From Zygnema circumcarinatum (Eukaryota > Streptophyta > Zygnematophyceae > Zygnematales > Zygnemataceae), in contig CM074815.1 in NCBI GenBank assembly GCA_037447605.1, positions 21,601 to 85,600 on the forward strand: a stretch of 64,000 bases of DNA, written 5' to 3'. The position numbers and the translations under genes are program-made. Shown here in pieces: positions 63,972 through 64,000 of this stretch. Every line of letters starts with the position of its first letter. Position 1 is the first letter of the stretch. The notes below the pieces were generated by a model. That model was not told the origin of the DNA, ran no database searches, and worked only from the letters and a program-made list of their open reading frames with translations.

Positions 63972-64000
63972 CTGCACACAGGAAAGTAGATTTGTTCATT

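Overview
This window is nuclear DNA from a green-lineage eukaryote, most likely a streptophyte: a charophyte alga or an early-diverging land plant. Genes are split into many short exons with GT-AG introns. Several products have land-plant-type orthologs: a COR413 cold-regulated membrane protein, an LWD1/LWD2 clock WD40 protein, a DRP5A-type dynamin, a MINIYO/RPAP1 protein, an ACX3-type acyl-CoA oxidase, an ABCB29-type plastid half-transporter and a calcium-dependent protein kinase. Intergenic DNA is GC-rich and full of short tandem repeats. Exon coordinates were worked out by hand from splice sites and reading-frame phase. Family names come from recalled family features, not database searches.

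Left part (1-11 kb): a Ca2+-independent CDPK/PPCK-like kinase on the minus strand (504-1847). Next comes a 1.7 kb compound palindromic element (2433-4169), then about 7 kb without a gene I can support, which holds micro- and minisatellites.

Middle (11-34 kb): the RPAP1/MINIYO gene on the minus strand (about 11.1-19.5 kb) lies head to head with a RING-H2 E3 ligase gene (20.5-23.2 kb, plus). These are followed by a complete 10-exon ABC half-transporter with a plastid-like N-terminus (23.8-28.0 kb). An 8-exon gene (29.1-32.8 kb) then appears to join a calponin-homology domain, one transmembrane helix and a LysM domain. I regard it as the most novel item here. A tRNA-Leu(CAA) gene lies at 34059-34142.

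Right part (34-64 kb): a complete CDPK with four EF-hands (34.4-38.8 kb), a 15-exon acyl-CoA oxidase with an N-terminal PTS2-like motif (40.3-46.1 kb), and the LWD gene (46.8-49.5 kb, minus). LWD is divergent from COR413 (50.7-52.3 kb, plus), and four CACGTG G-boxes sit between them within 180 bp. A 13-exon DRP5A-like dynamin follows (53.5-60.3 kb, minus). The 5' part of an unidentified minus-strand gene runs to the right edge.

The genes do not form a pathway. They are ordinary nuclear neighbours covering kinase signalling, transcription, protein turnover, plastid transport, peroxisomal beta-oxidation, the clock, cold response and cytokinesis. Features that repeat across the window are the palindrome GCCACGTGGC, CCGTA-type pentamer arrays near gene starts, and two copies of a TA-flanked MITE.
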